A DNA stretch of 64,000 bases from CAWABB01 sp963780165 (GCA_963780165.1 CAWABB010000007.1:62001-126000); one strand, 5' to 3'; counted from the stretch's first letter, positions 26,108 through 35,542 are shown. Numbers and translations: made by a program. Notes: a model not told the origin generated them from the sequence alone.

Positions 26108-27139
26108 ATGCTCGTTGTCATGAAAGCCCACGCGACTCCTGAAGAGATCGCTGCAGTGAAGCGGAAGATCACCTCGATGGGGTACCGTCCGCACGAGATC
26201 CCCGGGGCGCTGCGGGTGGCAATCGGTATCACCGGCAATCGTGAGAAGATCAACCCCGAGAGCTTCAACACGATGGGCGGGGTCGAGCAGGCGATCCCGG
26301 TATCGAAGCCGTACAAGCTTGTCGGGAAGGATGCCCGGCCCGACGGCGGCGGGGTGGACGTCGACGGCATCACGATTGGAGGGCGCGAGCTGGCAGTCAT
26401 GGCCGGGCCGTGTTCCGTCGAGAGCTGGGAGCAGCTGATCACCACGGCTCGGGCGGTGAAGGAAGCCGGGGCGCGATTCTTGCGCGGAGGTGCCTACAAG
26501 CCTCGCAGTTCTCCGTACAGCTTTCAGGGGATGAAAGAGGAGGGTTTGGTACTGCTGCGCGAAGCCCGGGCCGAGACGGGGCTGAAGATTGTGACCGAAG
26601 CACGCGATCCGCTGACACTGCCGGCGGTGGCGGAGGTCGCGGACATTGTCCAGATCGGCGCGCGGAACATGAGCAACTTCTCTCTCCTGGAGGCGGTAGG
26701 GGAACTCCGCAAGCCCGTGCTGCTCAAGCGCGGGATCTCAGCAACGATCGAAGAGCTCTTGATGGCTGCCGAATACATCGCCGCCCGCGGAAATCTCAAC
26801 ATCATCCTCTGTGAGCGGGGGATCCGAACCTTCGAAACGGCCACGCGCAACACGCTCGACATCAACGCCGTGCCTGTCCTCAAAAAGCTGACGCATCTTC
26901 CGGTCATCGTCGACCCCAGTCACGGGATAGGGATGTGGGAAGGCGTCCCCGCGGTTGCGCTGGCGGGAGTTGCGGCCGGTGCCGATGGGCTGATGATCGA
27001 GGTACATCCCGAGCCTGAGAACGCGCTGTCGGATGGCTACCAGTCGCTCAAGCCGGGCAGATTCAGAGATCTCATGGTGAAGGTGCGCCGCATCGCTGAG
27101 GTCGTTGACAGAACGGTGCATGAGGAGGTGCCGGCATGA
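26108..27139 (+). CDS. aroF: 3-deoxy-7-phosphoheptulonate (DAHP) synthase
   Basis: 343 residues from ATG 26108, chosen because GAAAGGA precedes it and the protein then begins with the ferredoxin-like regulatory domain (MLVVMKAHATPEEIAAVKRKITSMGY). The catalytic barrel follows from ~90: AVMAGPCSVES, LRGGAYKPRSSPYSFQG, RNMSNFSLLEAVG, and VDPSHGIG near the end. This is the type I-beta DAHP synthase with an N-terminal ACT-like domain, committing PEP and erythrose-4-phosphate to the shikimate pathway. Its place inside the trp operon ties precursor supply to Trp demand. It overlaps trpB by four bases. Which aromatic product inhibits it cannot be seen. Confidence 0.93.
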   Translation: MLVVMKAHATPEEIAAVKRKITSMGYRPHEIPGALRVAIGITGNREKINPESFNTMGGVEQAIPVSKPYKLVGKDARPDGGGVDVDGITIGGRELAVMAGPCSVESWEQLITTARAVKEAGARFLRGGAYKPRSSPYSFQGMKEEGLVLLREARAETGLKIVTEARDPLTLPAVAEVADIVQIGARNMSNFSLLEAVGELRKPVLLKRGISATIEELLMAAEYIAARGNLNIILCERGIRTFETATRNTLDINAVPVLKKLTHLPVIVDPSHGIGMWEGVPAVALAGVAAGADGLMIEVHPEPENALSDGYQSLKPGRFRDLMVKVRRIAEVVDRTVHEEVPA

Positions 27140-28341
27140 CGGGGAAGACTGCTGCGTCCGGCTCCTACAGCTTCCCGGACGCGCGAGGATACTTCGGTGA
27201 GTTCGGTGGCCGGTTCGTTCCGGAGACGCTGATGCCCGCGCTGTTCGAGCTCGAGCGCCTCTACGAAACGGCACGCGCCGATGCCAGCTTCCAGCGCGAC
27301 TTCGAGCGGATGCTCTCGGAGTTTGCGGGGCGCCCGACACCGCTGACATTTGCGGAGAGACTGACTGAACACTTCGGGAAAGGGAAGATCTACCTGAAGC
27401 GGGAGGACCTCTGCCACACGGGGGCACACAAGATTAACAACACGATAGGGCAGATCCTGCTCGCGAAGCGGTCGGGAAAGACCCGCATCATAGCGGAGAC
27501 GGGGGCGGGCCAGCACGGCGTCGCGACGGCTACGGTTGCGGCCAAGCTCGGCATGCAGTGCGTCGTGTACATGGGAGAGGAAGACACCGTGCGCCAGGAA
27601 CTGAACGTCCGTCGCATGCGGATGCTCGGTGCGGAGGTGGTGCCGGTGACATCAGGCACGCGCACGCTGAAGGATGCGACCAGCGAGGCGATCAGGGATT
27701 GGGTCACGAACGTCCGGGACACATTCTATATTATTGGTTCGGTGGTGGGGCCGCATCCGTACCCGAGGATGGTGAGAGATTTCCAGACCGTGATCGGCCA
27801 TGAGACGCGGCGGCAGATCCGGGAAGTCGAGGGGAGAGATCCGGACATTCTCCTTGCATGCGTGGGTGGAGGCAGCAATGCGATCGGGTTGTTCCATCCG
27901 TTTCTGGACGCCGATGTGAGAATGATTGGAGTGGAGGCTGCCGGACTCGGACTGGATTCCGGCAAGCATGCTGCGACGCTGTCGCTTGGACAGCCGGGCG
28001 TGCTGCACGGGTCGCTCAGCTATGTGCTTCAGGATGACGATGGGCAGGTCGCGCTCGCGCATTCGATCTCCGCGGGCCTCGACTATCCCGGGGTGGGCCC
28101 GGAGCACAGCCATCTGAAACTTGTTGGGCGGGTTGAGTATGGAGCGGTGACGGATCGGGAGGCGCTGGCCGGAGCGCATCTGCTTGCCCGTCTTGAGGGG
28201 ATCATTCCCGCGCTTGAGACTGCGCACGCGCTTGCGTACCTGAACAGTCTGATGCCGCAAACGAATGCCCGTGACATCGTGATCGTGAATGTGTCGGGCC
28301 GGGGTGATAAGGACATTGCAGCGTTGACCAGCCATGAGTGA
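27136..28341 (+). CDS. trpB: Tryptophan synthase beta subunit
   Basis: 401 residues, a TrpB1-type enzyme. It condenses indole with serine using PLP; the Schiff-base lysine is Lys99 in REDLCHTGAHKINNT. Other signatures are EFGGRFVPETLMPALFELE, AETGAGQHGVATATVAA, CVGGGSNAIGLFHPF and the GVGPEHS loop. It overlaps trpA by 8 bases, as expected for the alpha2-beta2 complex that channels indole. Confidence 0.97.
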   Translation: MTGKTAASGSYSFPDARGYFGEFGGRFVPETLMPALFELERLYETARADASFQRDFERMLSEFAGRPTPLTFAERLTEHFGKGKIYLKREDLCHTGAHKINNTIGQILLAKRSGKTRIIAETGAGQHGVATATVAAKLGMQCVVYMGEEDTVRQELNVRRMRMLGAEVVPVTSGTRTLKDATSEAIRDWVTNVRDTFYIIGSVVGPHPYPRMVRDFQTVIGHETRRQIREVEGRDPDILLACVGGGSNAIGLFHPFLDADVRMIGVEAAGLGLDSGKHAATLSLGQPGVLHGSLSYVLQDDDGQVALAHSISAGLDYPGVGPEHSHLKLVGRVEYGAVTDREALAGAHLLARLEGIIPALETAHALAYLNSLMPQTNARDIVIVNVSGRGDKDIAALTSHE

Positions 28342-29122
28342 CCGACTGCAGAAGCGTCTCGAGGGTTTGAGGTCCCGGAAGAAGCGGGCCCTGGCGTTCT
28401 TCTATACTGCCGGCTATCCGGCGATCGATTCGACCGTGCAGGTCGGGCGTGCGCTTGCTGCGGGTGGTGCGGACATCATCGAGCTTGGCATGCCGTTCTC
28501 GGATCCCCTGGCGGACGGGCCGGTGATACAGAAGAGTTCAGAGGCAGCGCTCCGCAACGGGATGTCGTTGAAGTTGCTCCTGGAGCACGTGCGTCTTCTG
28601 CGGAATGAAGTTGATGTTCCGATTGTGCTGATGGGCTACCTGAACCCGATCATGCGGTACGGCTCGAAGAAGTTCTTCGCGGAGGCGGGAAGTGCGGGTG
28701 TGGACGGTATCATTCTGCCGGAGCTGCCGCTTGAGGAAGCAGGGAGGTATGCAGAGGAATTGCGTGAGGCGGGTCTTGCGCAGATCCTTCTTGTGACGCC
28801 CACGACACCTCCGGCTCGGCTGGCGGAGATTGATTCCCTGGCGTCCGGGTTTGTCTATTGTGTCTCGATGACCGGTGTAACGGGTGGGCAGGTCACTGGG
28901 GGCGTGTCCGCGTACCTTCGGGGAGTCAGGGAGCGCGTCACGCAGAATCCTATGTTGGTCGGGTTTGGTATTTCCACGCCTGACCAGGCCGCCGTGATGG
29001 GAGCGGAGGCCGACGGTGTCATTATCGGGAGTGCCTTGATCCGTCAGTTGGAGAAGCCGGGTGCCGTGGCGGCTCTACCCGGTTGGGTCCGCACGTTCCG
29101 CGAGGCAATCGACCGCATCTGA
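28334..29122 (+). CDS. trpA: Tryptophan synthase alpha subunit
   Basis: 262 residues, a TIM barrel. It cleaves indole-3-glycerol phosphate to indole and GAP. The catalytic Glu is in DIIELGMPFSDPLADGPVIQ and the Asp is in GVDGIILPELPLEE. The phosphate site GFGISTPDQAAVMGAEADGVIIGSAL is present. It is the last gene of the operon; no clear rho-independent terminator was found after it. Confidence 0.97.
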   Translation: MSDRLQKRLEGLRSRKKRALAFFYTAGYPAIDSTVQVGRALAAGGADIIELGMPFSDPLADGPVIQKSSEAALRNGMSLKLLLEHVRLLRNEVDVPIVLMGYLNPIMRYGSKKFFAEAGSAGVDGIILPELPLEEAGRYAEELREAGLAQILLVTPTTPPARLAEIDSLASGFVYCVSMTGVTGGQVTGGVSAYLRGVRERVTQNPMLVGFGISTPDQAAVMGAEADGVIIGSALIRQLEKPGAVAALPGWVRTFREAIDRI

Positions 29123-29728
29123 ACCTCTTCACCCTTCTCTTTGAGTAGGTTCGTCACCCCTCAGTCTTCCTCGCTTCCTTGGTGATTCCCTGTTCAGGTT
29201 GCCATCTTTCGCGTCCACTGCAGCCCTCGTCATTCATCCATCCTCGTGTCCTCACCCTGTCCAAGTGGCTTGTGGCTTGCCAAGGCATCCTGCGGGTTGT
29301 GTCTTGCCCACTTGTTTTGTGCCTTGTCTAGGCCTTTGGTGGGTTGCCCTTGGGTTCTGTGCCCTGCTCCGAGGTCTTGTGCCCCGGCCCTGAGTCCATC
29401 GCCGCTCCCCAACATCCTCTGCTTTGCCTCAGTGTCGCCCGTGCTCATTTCATGTGCTTCACCCATCTCTCTTCATGGATTCATCACCCCTCTGTGTTCA
29501 TATCGCAGTCACCTATCTTTCATCACTGCCATCACCCACAAAAAAAAGTTTTGCGTTCGATCGAAAAAACTCGGATGACTGAGTAGGATGGGTAGAACAC
29601 AGCTCATCGAGTTTGCCTGGCGTCGCTTGTTCCCTGCCGCATGTGGCCCTTCTCTTGCGCGGCTGAAGTGACGCACTGCTTTCCGCATCACTAGCGTTCA
29701 AGTTTGTCCCGAAAACTGTGTGAACCCT
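29123..29728. other. Intergenic region of skewed, C/T-rich sequence
   Basis: About 600 bases with no supported gene. 29240-29410 is a degenerate tract of TTGTG/CTTGCC-like words and looks like decayed repeats. An A-run beside GTTTTGCG near 29540 does not form a convincing terminator. Confidence 0.5.
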
Positions 29729-30262
29729 ATGGCGGACACCCCTCCAACCCGGTCTGGAGTTAAGCCTTCTGATCTCTGGATCGCAGCCTACAAACAGTAC
29801 TTCGCGTTCTGGAAAAATCTCGCGAGGACTATTCATCTGTCGTCCGAAGAGGCTGAGGACGTCGTGCACACCGTGATCGCAGGATTGCTCACGGATGGGG
29901 CGCGCGACTTTGAGTCGCTCGAACACCTGAGGAACTACGTATCGCGAAGTGTTCTCAACAGGGCGATGCAATACAAGCAGCGGTCGAAGCGGTTCTCCGT
30001 CTGGGAGGAGGCCGTGGAGGTGAAGCTAGCGTGTGCCCCCGATCTGGCCCCGGGAGACGCCGAGCTTTTACAGGGCTCGTTCAGGCGCGGGTTGCTTCGA
30101 CTGTCGGACAGTGATTTCCAGCTAATCAAGTTACGGTTCTTTACGGGACTGACGTTTGCCGAGTTGAGCACGCTCCTGGGCATGCCCATATCGACGCTCA
30201 AGAGTAGGGAAATCTCCGCGTTGCGCAAACTTCGCACCTGGATGCGCGACGACGGGTTCTAA
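29729..30262 (+). CDS. ECF-type RNA polymerase sigma factor
   Basis: 177 residues from ATG 29729; GTG 29720 is an alternative. Region 2 is seen at SSEEAEDVVHTVIAGLL followed by a long helix (SLEHLRNYVSRSVLNRAMQYKQRSKR). Region 4 has LRLSDSDFQLIKLRFFTGLTFAELSTLLGMPISTLKSREISALRKLR, a typical HTH for -35 recognition. Only regions 2 and 4 are present, which defines an ECF factor. It is followed 39 bases later by a membrane protein placed like its anti-sigma factor and then by a TPR-CHAT protease, so control by regulated proteolysis is inferred. Target promoters are unknown. Confidence 0.85.
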   Translation: MADTPPTRSGVKPSDLWIAAYKQYFAFWKNLARTIHLSSEEAEDVVHTVIAGLLTDGARDFESLEHLRNYVSRSVLNRAMQYKQRSKRFSVWEEAVEVKLACAPDLAPGDAELLQGSFRRGLLRLSDSDFQLIKLRFFTGLTFAELSTLLGMPISTLKSREISALRKLRTWMRDDGF

Positions 30263-30301
30263 TCACTCCACGGTCCCACTGGATCGTGTCTGGAGGATAC
30301 T

Positions 30302-31108
30302 ATGGCCCCGAAACTTAGTCCTTCCCAGCTTTCCGATTTTGTGCTCGGGAAACTCTCGCCTGAAGAATCCCTTCGCGTGCTCGACGAGCTCGAGCGTGAC
30401 CCCGAAGCTTCGGAGACTGTAGACTACTATGCTTCCTTGCTTGCCTATGCTCGAGGCGAGGGGAGGTCGGTCTTTGAAGATCGGGTGAATGGGCGTCAAG
30501 GTGGCTCGTTCGCCGAGGTACGGCGTGCGGTCCGCCGTGTCTCCCACCGGCGGTGGGTCTTCGCTGCCGCTGCGATACTTGCTCTGAGCATCTTCGTGGG
30601 CCTGCTGATTCGCGGGAAGTCCATCCTCTGGGGTGACGATGCCAGGTACGCTGCGCTGTCGGAGGTGGAGTTCGGCGTTGGCATTCGGGCCGAGACTGAT
30701 GACAATCTCCTGGTGGCGATGAATCTCTTCCATGAAGGTGAGTACGACAGGTCCATCCGGATTCTGGAGAGGTCGATAAAGAGGGAGCCTGCACATCCGC
30801 ATTTGGACTTCGTGAACTACTCGCTTGGTTTGGTACATCTTGTCGCGGCCGAAGGAAGTGGGAGTGGTCCCATCAGGGTTTTTGACCGGGAGCATGTTCG
30901 TCAGGGGCTCGAGGGTCTGAGGCGGGCAGCAATGTTGACCGCGAGTTCACGGTTGGCTGAAGAGTCCTACTGGCTGATGGCAAAGGGGCATCTGATGGTC
31001 GGGGAGACGGAGGAAGGGATACGATTTCTGCAGAAGGTAATCGAGTTGGGGGGACAGCGTGGGGGAGAAGCCACGAGGTTGAAGGTCCTTATCGAGAGTG
31101 AGGAGTGA
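30302..31108 (+). CDS. Membrane-anchored anti-sigma factor candidate with TPR-like C-terminus
   Basis: 268 residues. The N-terminus (LSPSQLSDFVLGKLSPEESLRVLDELERDPEASETVDYYASLLAYARG) has the length, helical pattern and position of cytoplasmic anti-sigma domains, though the zinc-binding His/Cys motif is missing. One membrane span lies at ~85-103 (WVFAAAAILALSIFVGLLI). The exported part contains TPR-like helices (LLVAMNLFHEGEYDRSIRILERSIKREPAHPHLDFVNYSLGLVHL). This topology would hold the sigma factor at the membrane until the protein is cut. The assignment rests on layout rather than a strong family match. Confidence 0.6.
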   Translation: MAPKLSPSQLSDFVLGKLSPEESLRVLDELERDPEASETVDYYASLLAYARGEGRSVFEDRVNGRQGGSFAEVRRAVRRVSHRRWVFAAAAILALSIFVGLLIRGKSILWGDDARYAALSEVEFGVGIRAETDDNLLVAMNLFHEGEYDRSIRILERSIKREPAHPHLDFVNYSLGLVHLVAAEGSGSGPIRVFDREHVRQGLEGLRRAAMLTASSRLAEESYWLMAKGHLMVGETEEGIRFLQKVIELGGQRGGEATRLKVLIESEE

Positions 31109-31115
31109 AGCTGCC

Positions 31116-34100
31116 GTGAGGTCGAAGATTCGTTTCCTGGCGGTATGTGCCATTGCGCTTGCGTCGGGGCAGGTGGCGATAGCAGGGACGTTCAGCAAGG
31201 AGTATCTGGACCTTCGTCGGATGGTCGGGAGGGCGGATTACGATGCCGCCTTAGAGCGTTGTGAAGCGATGATCGTGCAGTATCCCAGGGAAGGTGTGTT
31301 GTACGAGGGATTGGCGGAGATCGCCCAATACGCTGGTCGGATTGATGATGCGATGTCGTTCCTTTGGGAGCGCGTGGAGGACGGGGCGGGTTTGTCGATG
31401 TGCTATTTTGCGTTGGGGAATCTGAGTTACCGTCGCGAGGACGATAGGAATGCGGTCATGTTCCTTGGCAAGGCCATCGAGCTCGGCGTGGAGGTGCCGG
31501 AGTGTTACTCTGCCTTCATATACTCCTATGAACGCTTGGAAGGAATTGATGCGACCTTGAGACTGATGACATCGCTCTGCCATCGGCATCCCGCAAAGGC
31601 TGGCTACTGGTACGGACTTGCTTTGGCATATTGGGTCAATGGTGATTATTCACAAGTTCTGAGACATCTAGGGGAGGCATTAAGAATCAGGCCACTGGAG
31701 GATCGATATCAGCATGCAAGAATTACCGTCATGATGCTCAATGCCAAGGACACGGATGCGGGCGGATTCGTGTCCCAGATGATTGCAAATGCATTTGAGA
31801 AGAATGATTTCCACGGCCTGTTCCTGATGATGTCCGGGGTTGTCATCCGCAGACAGCAGCAAGGCCTCATTGACTCTGCGATAGAAGAATGTAGGGCGTT
31901 GCTCAGAGTGTCAGAGAAATTCGGATATGTCAGGTGGACAGGCTGGGGGTACAAGCAACTTGCTGACATCTATTCTGTGCTATCGCAATATGGTGGGTCG
32001 GTCGAGGCAGCAGAAAGGGCATATTTGAATGCGTGCGTCTCTGGGGACTTTCACCTGATGCAGTCCTCCCTGGCGAGGGCATTTGATTCGAATCTTGAAC
32101 TCCTGAACCTGGGCGGGGCAATCCCGTGCCTTGCTCGACGAGTTGAAGCGTGCAAGACATCACAGTCTCGAACATATCTGATCGGCATATTGCTGGACGC
32201 ATCAAGGCTCTTTGTGTTCTTGGGACAGCCAGAGGTAGCACTTGAACTGGTAATCAGTGCTTTAAATTTGTCTGAACGCACTGCCCTCGACCGTCGACTC
32301 TACTGGGAGATACACTCTACCCTTGGTAACGTGTATGAGCAGTTGGGTGATTATCAATCGGCTCTCAGGCATTACGAGATCACGCAATCCATTACTCCTG
32401 CCGAGCCCTTCTACTCTCGAGTTCAGGCAATCACTCAGGGCAACTTGGGGAGCGTCTATTTGCGAATGGGATTTCCGCAGCGGGCGCGGGAGCGATTTTT
32501 GGCACAGGTGGCGTTTGCATTGGAAGCCAGATACGTGCGGGAGGCTGCATACGGGCACCTGAATCTAGGAAAGGCAAATCTTGAACTAGGGAAATGGAGG
32601 TCCGGTCATGAGGAATTGCTTCAGGCACTCGAGCTATCAGAAAAGGATTCCATCCGTCTTTGCCAGAAATTGGCACTGAAGGCCATTGCAGCTTCATATT
32701 TGGCTTGCGGTGATAGTACAAGAGCAGAGCAAGCGCTCCGCAGGCATGATTCACTTTCCGCCTGCAACAGAGTATCCAGTTCACTCTTGGTTAGCAGTAG
32801 GTTGCTGCGAGATCCGAATGACGACGAAGATAAACTTGCGCAGATTCTCTGTGCCCTCGGAAAGATGGAGCAAGGATTCTTGTCCGAAGAGACAATTCGC
32901 ACAAGACATCAGCCCCTGTGGGCTGTGAATTGGGAGGGGATGAGAGATGACGAAGGCGGCAATGTGGCAATCTCGAACTTCGTGCAGACCTCGAAGAAGC
33001 TGAGAGCGGCTGTTGACAGTCTTTCTTCAAGGCCTGAGATGCAGGGCGGTCTTGTTGCTATGCCAGAGGATGCATTGTTCCTATTCGCAACCGCTGCTAC
33101 ACTCGATCTCCAGCGTCAGCAGGCACTTGCGGATCTGAAGGGAGATCCGCGGACGCAACGACTTGTCGCGAAGAGGGGAATGATTAAGGAGCTAGGGCAG
33201 ATTCAATATCGACTTGGCAAGGAAGAGGCCGTTTTGTCATATATCCTTTCAAGCCAGGAATCCTTTGCCTGCGTCATTACTCGGGACGCAATCGCCTTCT
33301 GCAGCAATCTTCCTGGTCGGGATTCTATATCGTCACTGCTAAAGAGACTCAATCACATAACAGATCCATCTGAATCCCAGGCTCTCATACTGCCGCCGCT
33401 CCTAGATGACAGTGATTTGAAGTTGTGTGAAGAAGTGTACAGAGAGTTGATGGCTCCACTAGAAGCACTACTTTCCCGATCGTCGAGAGTCTTCATTATC
33501 CCTCCCACAGGGATACCGCCGATACCATTTGACCTGATGGTGTGCAAGTCTGCTGCGGCGTCAACGAGCAACCTAAATGGAGGGATGTTCCTCATCGAGA
33601 GATTTGAGATCTGCTACATACCGGATTTGTCAAGTCTGCTGTCCAAGAGTAGCCAGGACTCTCAATCTGCGCACAGGTGGATCGGGTTTGGAAACCCAGA
33701 CTTGCCCTCGCGATCGAGGGGAAGCTTCGATCCAGACATGGAATTTCTCGGCAAGCACCTTGGGGTGAGTACTCGCGTTGAGCTTGCGGCAGTACCAGAG
33801 GAGATCGATGGAATCAAGGAGAGATTTCAGAAATCGGGAGTGGCATTTCTGGGCGCGAATGCAACTCGGACCACACTCCTATCTTTGGCCGGCACCGCTG
33901 ATGTTGTGCACATTGCGGCCCATGGCTACCTTCATGATCGTATACCATGGGCGAGTGGGCTAGCATTATCAGGCACCAATCAGGCGGGGGTACCAACTGT
34001 TCTCACGGCCTTTGACATCTTCGAGTATCCTCTCGCGCGGAAGCTTCTCGTGCTTTCAGGTTGCATGTCTCTCAAGGCTGGGGGAATATGGACAAATGCC

Positions 34101-34454
34101 GGTGGGTTAAGACTCCCTTTTCACGGGGAAGTGCCGGTGATTGGATCCTGGTCATTCGTGGATGATCGTAGCACGGCTGATCTCATGCTCAGGCTTTATG
34201 CGCATCTAGGCAGCGGCGTGTCGAGTTCCATGGCGCTAACTATGGCCAAGAGGGAGATTATTCGAGAGACAGGAGGTCGTTCACCCTATTGGGCAAACTT
34301 TTCTCACATCGGTTCACCAGTGGCTATATTCAGAAGCAAGAGTGAATCTCCCTCTGGAAAAGATGACTGGGCATGGTTGCTGGTAGGTGGGGTTGCACTT
34401 CTGCTTGTCTCGGTTTGCGCGGTAGTTCTTGTGAGGAGGTACTCAAATTCATAA
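31116..34454 (+). CDS. TPR-CHAT caspase-like protease, membrane-anchored
   Basis: 1112 residues from GTG 31116 (GAGGAG upstream; starts a signal peptide MRSKIRFLAVCAIALASGQVAIAG). GTG 31098, overlapping the upstream gene, is an alternative. Residues ~30-700 are helical TPR repeats (e.g. GNLSYRREDDRNAVMFLGKAI, HSTLGNVYEQLGDYQSALRHYE, GNLGSVYLRMGFPQRARERFL). The C-terminal ~300 residues form a CHAT domain: the catalytic His936 is in VVHIAAHGYL and Cys983 in LVLSGCMSLKAGG. A final membrane span (~1083-1106) is followed by RRYSNS. CHAT proteases are clan CD relatives of caspase and separase. With the signal peptide, the protease domain would be periplasmic, facing the exported part of the anti-sigma candidate; that role is inference. 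Confidence 0.85.
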   Translation: MRSKIRFLAVCAIALASGQVAIAGTFSKEYLDLRRMVGRADYDAALERCEAMIVQYPREGVLYEGLAEIAQYAGRIDDAMSFLWERVEDGAGLSMCYFALGNLSYRREDDRNAVMFLGKAIELGVEVPECYSAFIYSYERLEGIDATLRLMTSLCHRHPAKAGYWYGLALAYWVNGDYSQVLRHLGEALRIRPLEDRYQHARITVMMLNAKDTDAGGFVSQMIANAFEKNDFHGLFLMMSGVVIRRQQQGLIDSAIEECRALLRVSEKFGYVRWTGWGYKQLADIYSVLSQYGGSVEAAERAYLNACVSGDFHLMQSSLARAFDSNLELLNLGGAIPCLARRVEACKTSQSRTYLIGILLDASRLFVFLGQPEVALELVISALNLSERTALDRRLYWEIHSTLGNVYEQLGDYQSALRHYEITQSITPAEPFYSRVQAITQGNLGSVYLRMGFPQRARERFLAQVAFALEARYVREAAYGHLNLGKANLELGKWRSGHEELLQALELSEKDSIRLCQKLALKAIAASYLACGDSTRAEQALRRHDSLSACNRVSSSLLVSSRLLRDPNDDEDKLAQILCALGKMEQGFLSEETIRTRHQPLWAVNWEGMRDDEGGNVAISNFVQTSKKLRAAVDSLSSRPEMQGGLVAMPEDALFLFATAATLDLQRQQALADLKGDPRTQRLVAKRGMIKELGQIQYRLGKEEAVLSYILSSQESFACVITRDAIAFCSNLPGRDSISSLLKRLNHITDPSESQALILPPLLDDSDLKLCEEVYRELMAPLEALLSRSSRVFIIPPTGIPPIPFDLMVCKSAAASTSNLNGGMFLIERFEICYIPDLSSLLSKSSQDSQSAHRWIGFGNPDLPSRSRGSFDPDMEFLGKHLGVSTRVELAAVPEEIDGIKERFQKSGVAFLGANATRTTLLSLAGTADVVHIAAHGYLHDRIPWASGLALSGTNQAGVPTVLTAFDIFEYPLARKLLVLSGCMSLKAGGIWTNAGGLRLPFHGEVPVIGSWSFVDDRSTADLMLRLYAHLGSGVSSSMALTMAKREIIRETGGRSPYWANFSHIGSPVAIFRSKSESPSGKDDWAWLLVGGVALLLVSVCAVVLVRRYSNS

Positions 34455-34492
34455 CTCGTTGGCCGTACTGACTCGTGAACAGCAAGGCCGGT

Positions 34493-35440
34493 CTACAGGC
34501 TGAAGGGGACGGGGCTGAAGCTAAGGACGAAACAGCCTACGGAGAGAAAGAAGGCTGTTGATCTCGAAGCCGTCAGTGCCATGCCCTGCTCTGAGGGCCC
34601 GTGCTGGCGTCGACTCCCAAACCGCTCGAAAATGAAGAGAAGCAGAGCCCACATACCCCACCCGAGCCATCCTAGGTTTGTCGGTCCACCAAGTAGCTGG
34701 AGTAGGCCCAAAGCACCTAATAGGACGAGAATCACAAATGCTACTCGTCCAACATTGTGGGCAGCAACAGGATATACAGCGGCAACAATGTGTCCGCCAT
34801 CCAGCTGTCCGATTGGGATGAGGTTCAATGCTGTAACAAAGAGACCAAACCAGCCCACACAGAGAAGGGGGTAGTGGTAGATCTCGTTCATGGGGGGAAC
34901 AAAGGCACCATCCTTGGTAAACAAGAACTTGATAGCTTCAAATGCTAGGTTCGAACCAAATGTCAAGCCTGTCGTGGGTATGGATTCCATCGCTCTGTAT
35001 TCAGGATGCACACCATATAAGAAGTCAACCGGCGGGAGAGTAGCGAACCCGATAGCGAGGATGACAATACTAACAAAGAATCCAGTGAGGGGTCCACTTA
35101 CGCCTATGTCGAATAGAGCAGTGCGAGACGGGATCTCGCTCCTAATTCTAATTACAGCTCCAAGCGTTCCAAAAGGCACGAGACCATAGTATGGAGGGAA
35201 TGGCAGGAAATACGGAAGGCTGGAGGAAACTCGGTTCAGTCTGGCGGCGAGAAAATGCCCCATTTCATGAGATCCCAACATTAGAGTCAGTAGTAGCGCG
35301 TATGGTATCCCTTTCGACCAGTTGGTTAACTCGGTAGGATCGTTTCCTGACCACTGTACCCCAGCCAATGTCGTGGTTAGCACAGTTCCTAGCAGAAGCA
35401 ATCCCGGAAGTAAGAGACTCCTCGCTGTGATCTTCTCCAT
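34493..35440 (-). CDS. Site-2 protease (M50 family intramembrane metalloprotease)
   Basis: 315 residues with about seven membrane segments. The zinc site is HEMGH (His58-His62); the third ligand lies in NLIPIGQLDGG (Asp214). Both define the S2P/SpoIVFB class that cuts substrates within the membrane. No PDZ domain is inserted, so it belongs to the compact SREBP-like group. It converges on the TPR-CHAT gene (39 bases between stop codons) and lies downstream of the repeat-peptide gene on the same strand, separated from it by a terminator. The substrate is unknown; the neighbouring anti-sigma candidate or the exported peptide precursor are the obvious suspects. Confidence 0.9.
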   Translation of the reverse strand: MEKITARSLLLPGLLLLGTVLTTTLAGVQWSGNDPTELTNWSKGIPYALLLTLMLGSHEMGHFLAARLNRVSSSLPYFLPFPPYYGLVPFGTLGAVIRIRSEIPSRTALFDIGVSGPLTGFFVSIVILAIGFATLPPVDFLYGVHPEYRAMESIPTTGLTFGSNLAFEAIKFLFTKDGAFVPPMNEIYHYPLLCVGWFGLFVTALNLIPIGQLDGGHIVAAVYPVAAHNVGRVAFVILVLLGALGLLQLLGGPTNLGWLGWGMWALLLFIFERFGSRRQHGPSEQGMALTASRSTAFFLSVGCFVLSFSPVPFSL

Positions 35441-35505
35441 TTGGATTAGAGAGTTAATGGGTCAATGATTGGGACGATGATTACATTACAAATCACTACA
35501 TGTAA

Positions 35506-35542
35506 CAATAAAAAGAAAGGCCGGCTCATTTACGAGCCGGCC
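35506..35542 (-). terminator. Terminator of the repeat-peptide gene
   Basis: 9-bp stem GGCCGGCTC/GAGCCGGCC (35519-35542) with a 6-base loop. Read on the minus strand it is followed by CTTTCTTTTTATTG. It lies 48 bases after the stop codon of the peptide gene. Confidence 0.88.

Noticed and set aside
29729..35440. Type III-E CRISPR (Craspase) locus
   Set aside because: No Cas7-11, no repeat-spacer array and no Csx30/31-like gene is present. The TPR-CHAT protein here has a signal peptide and membrane anchor.
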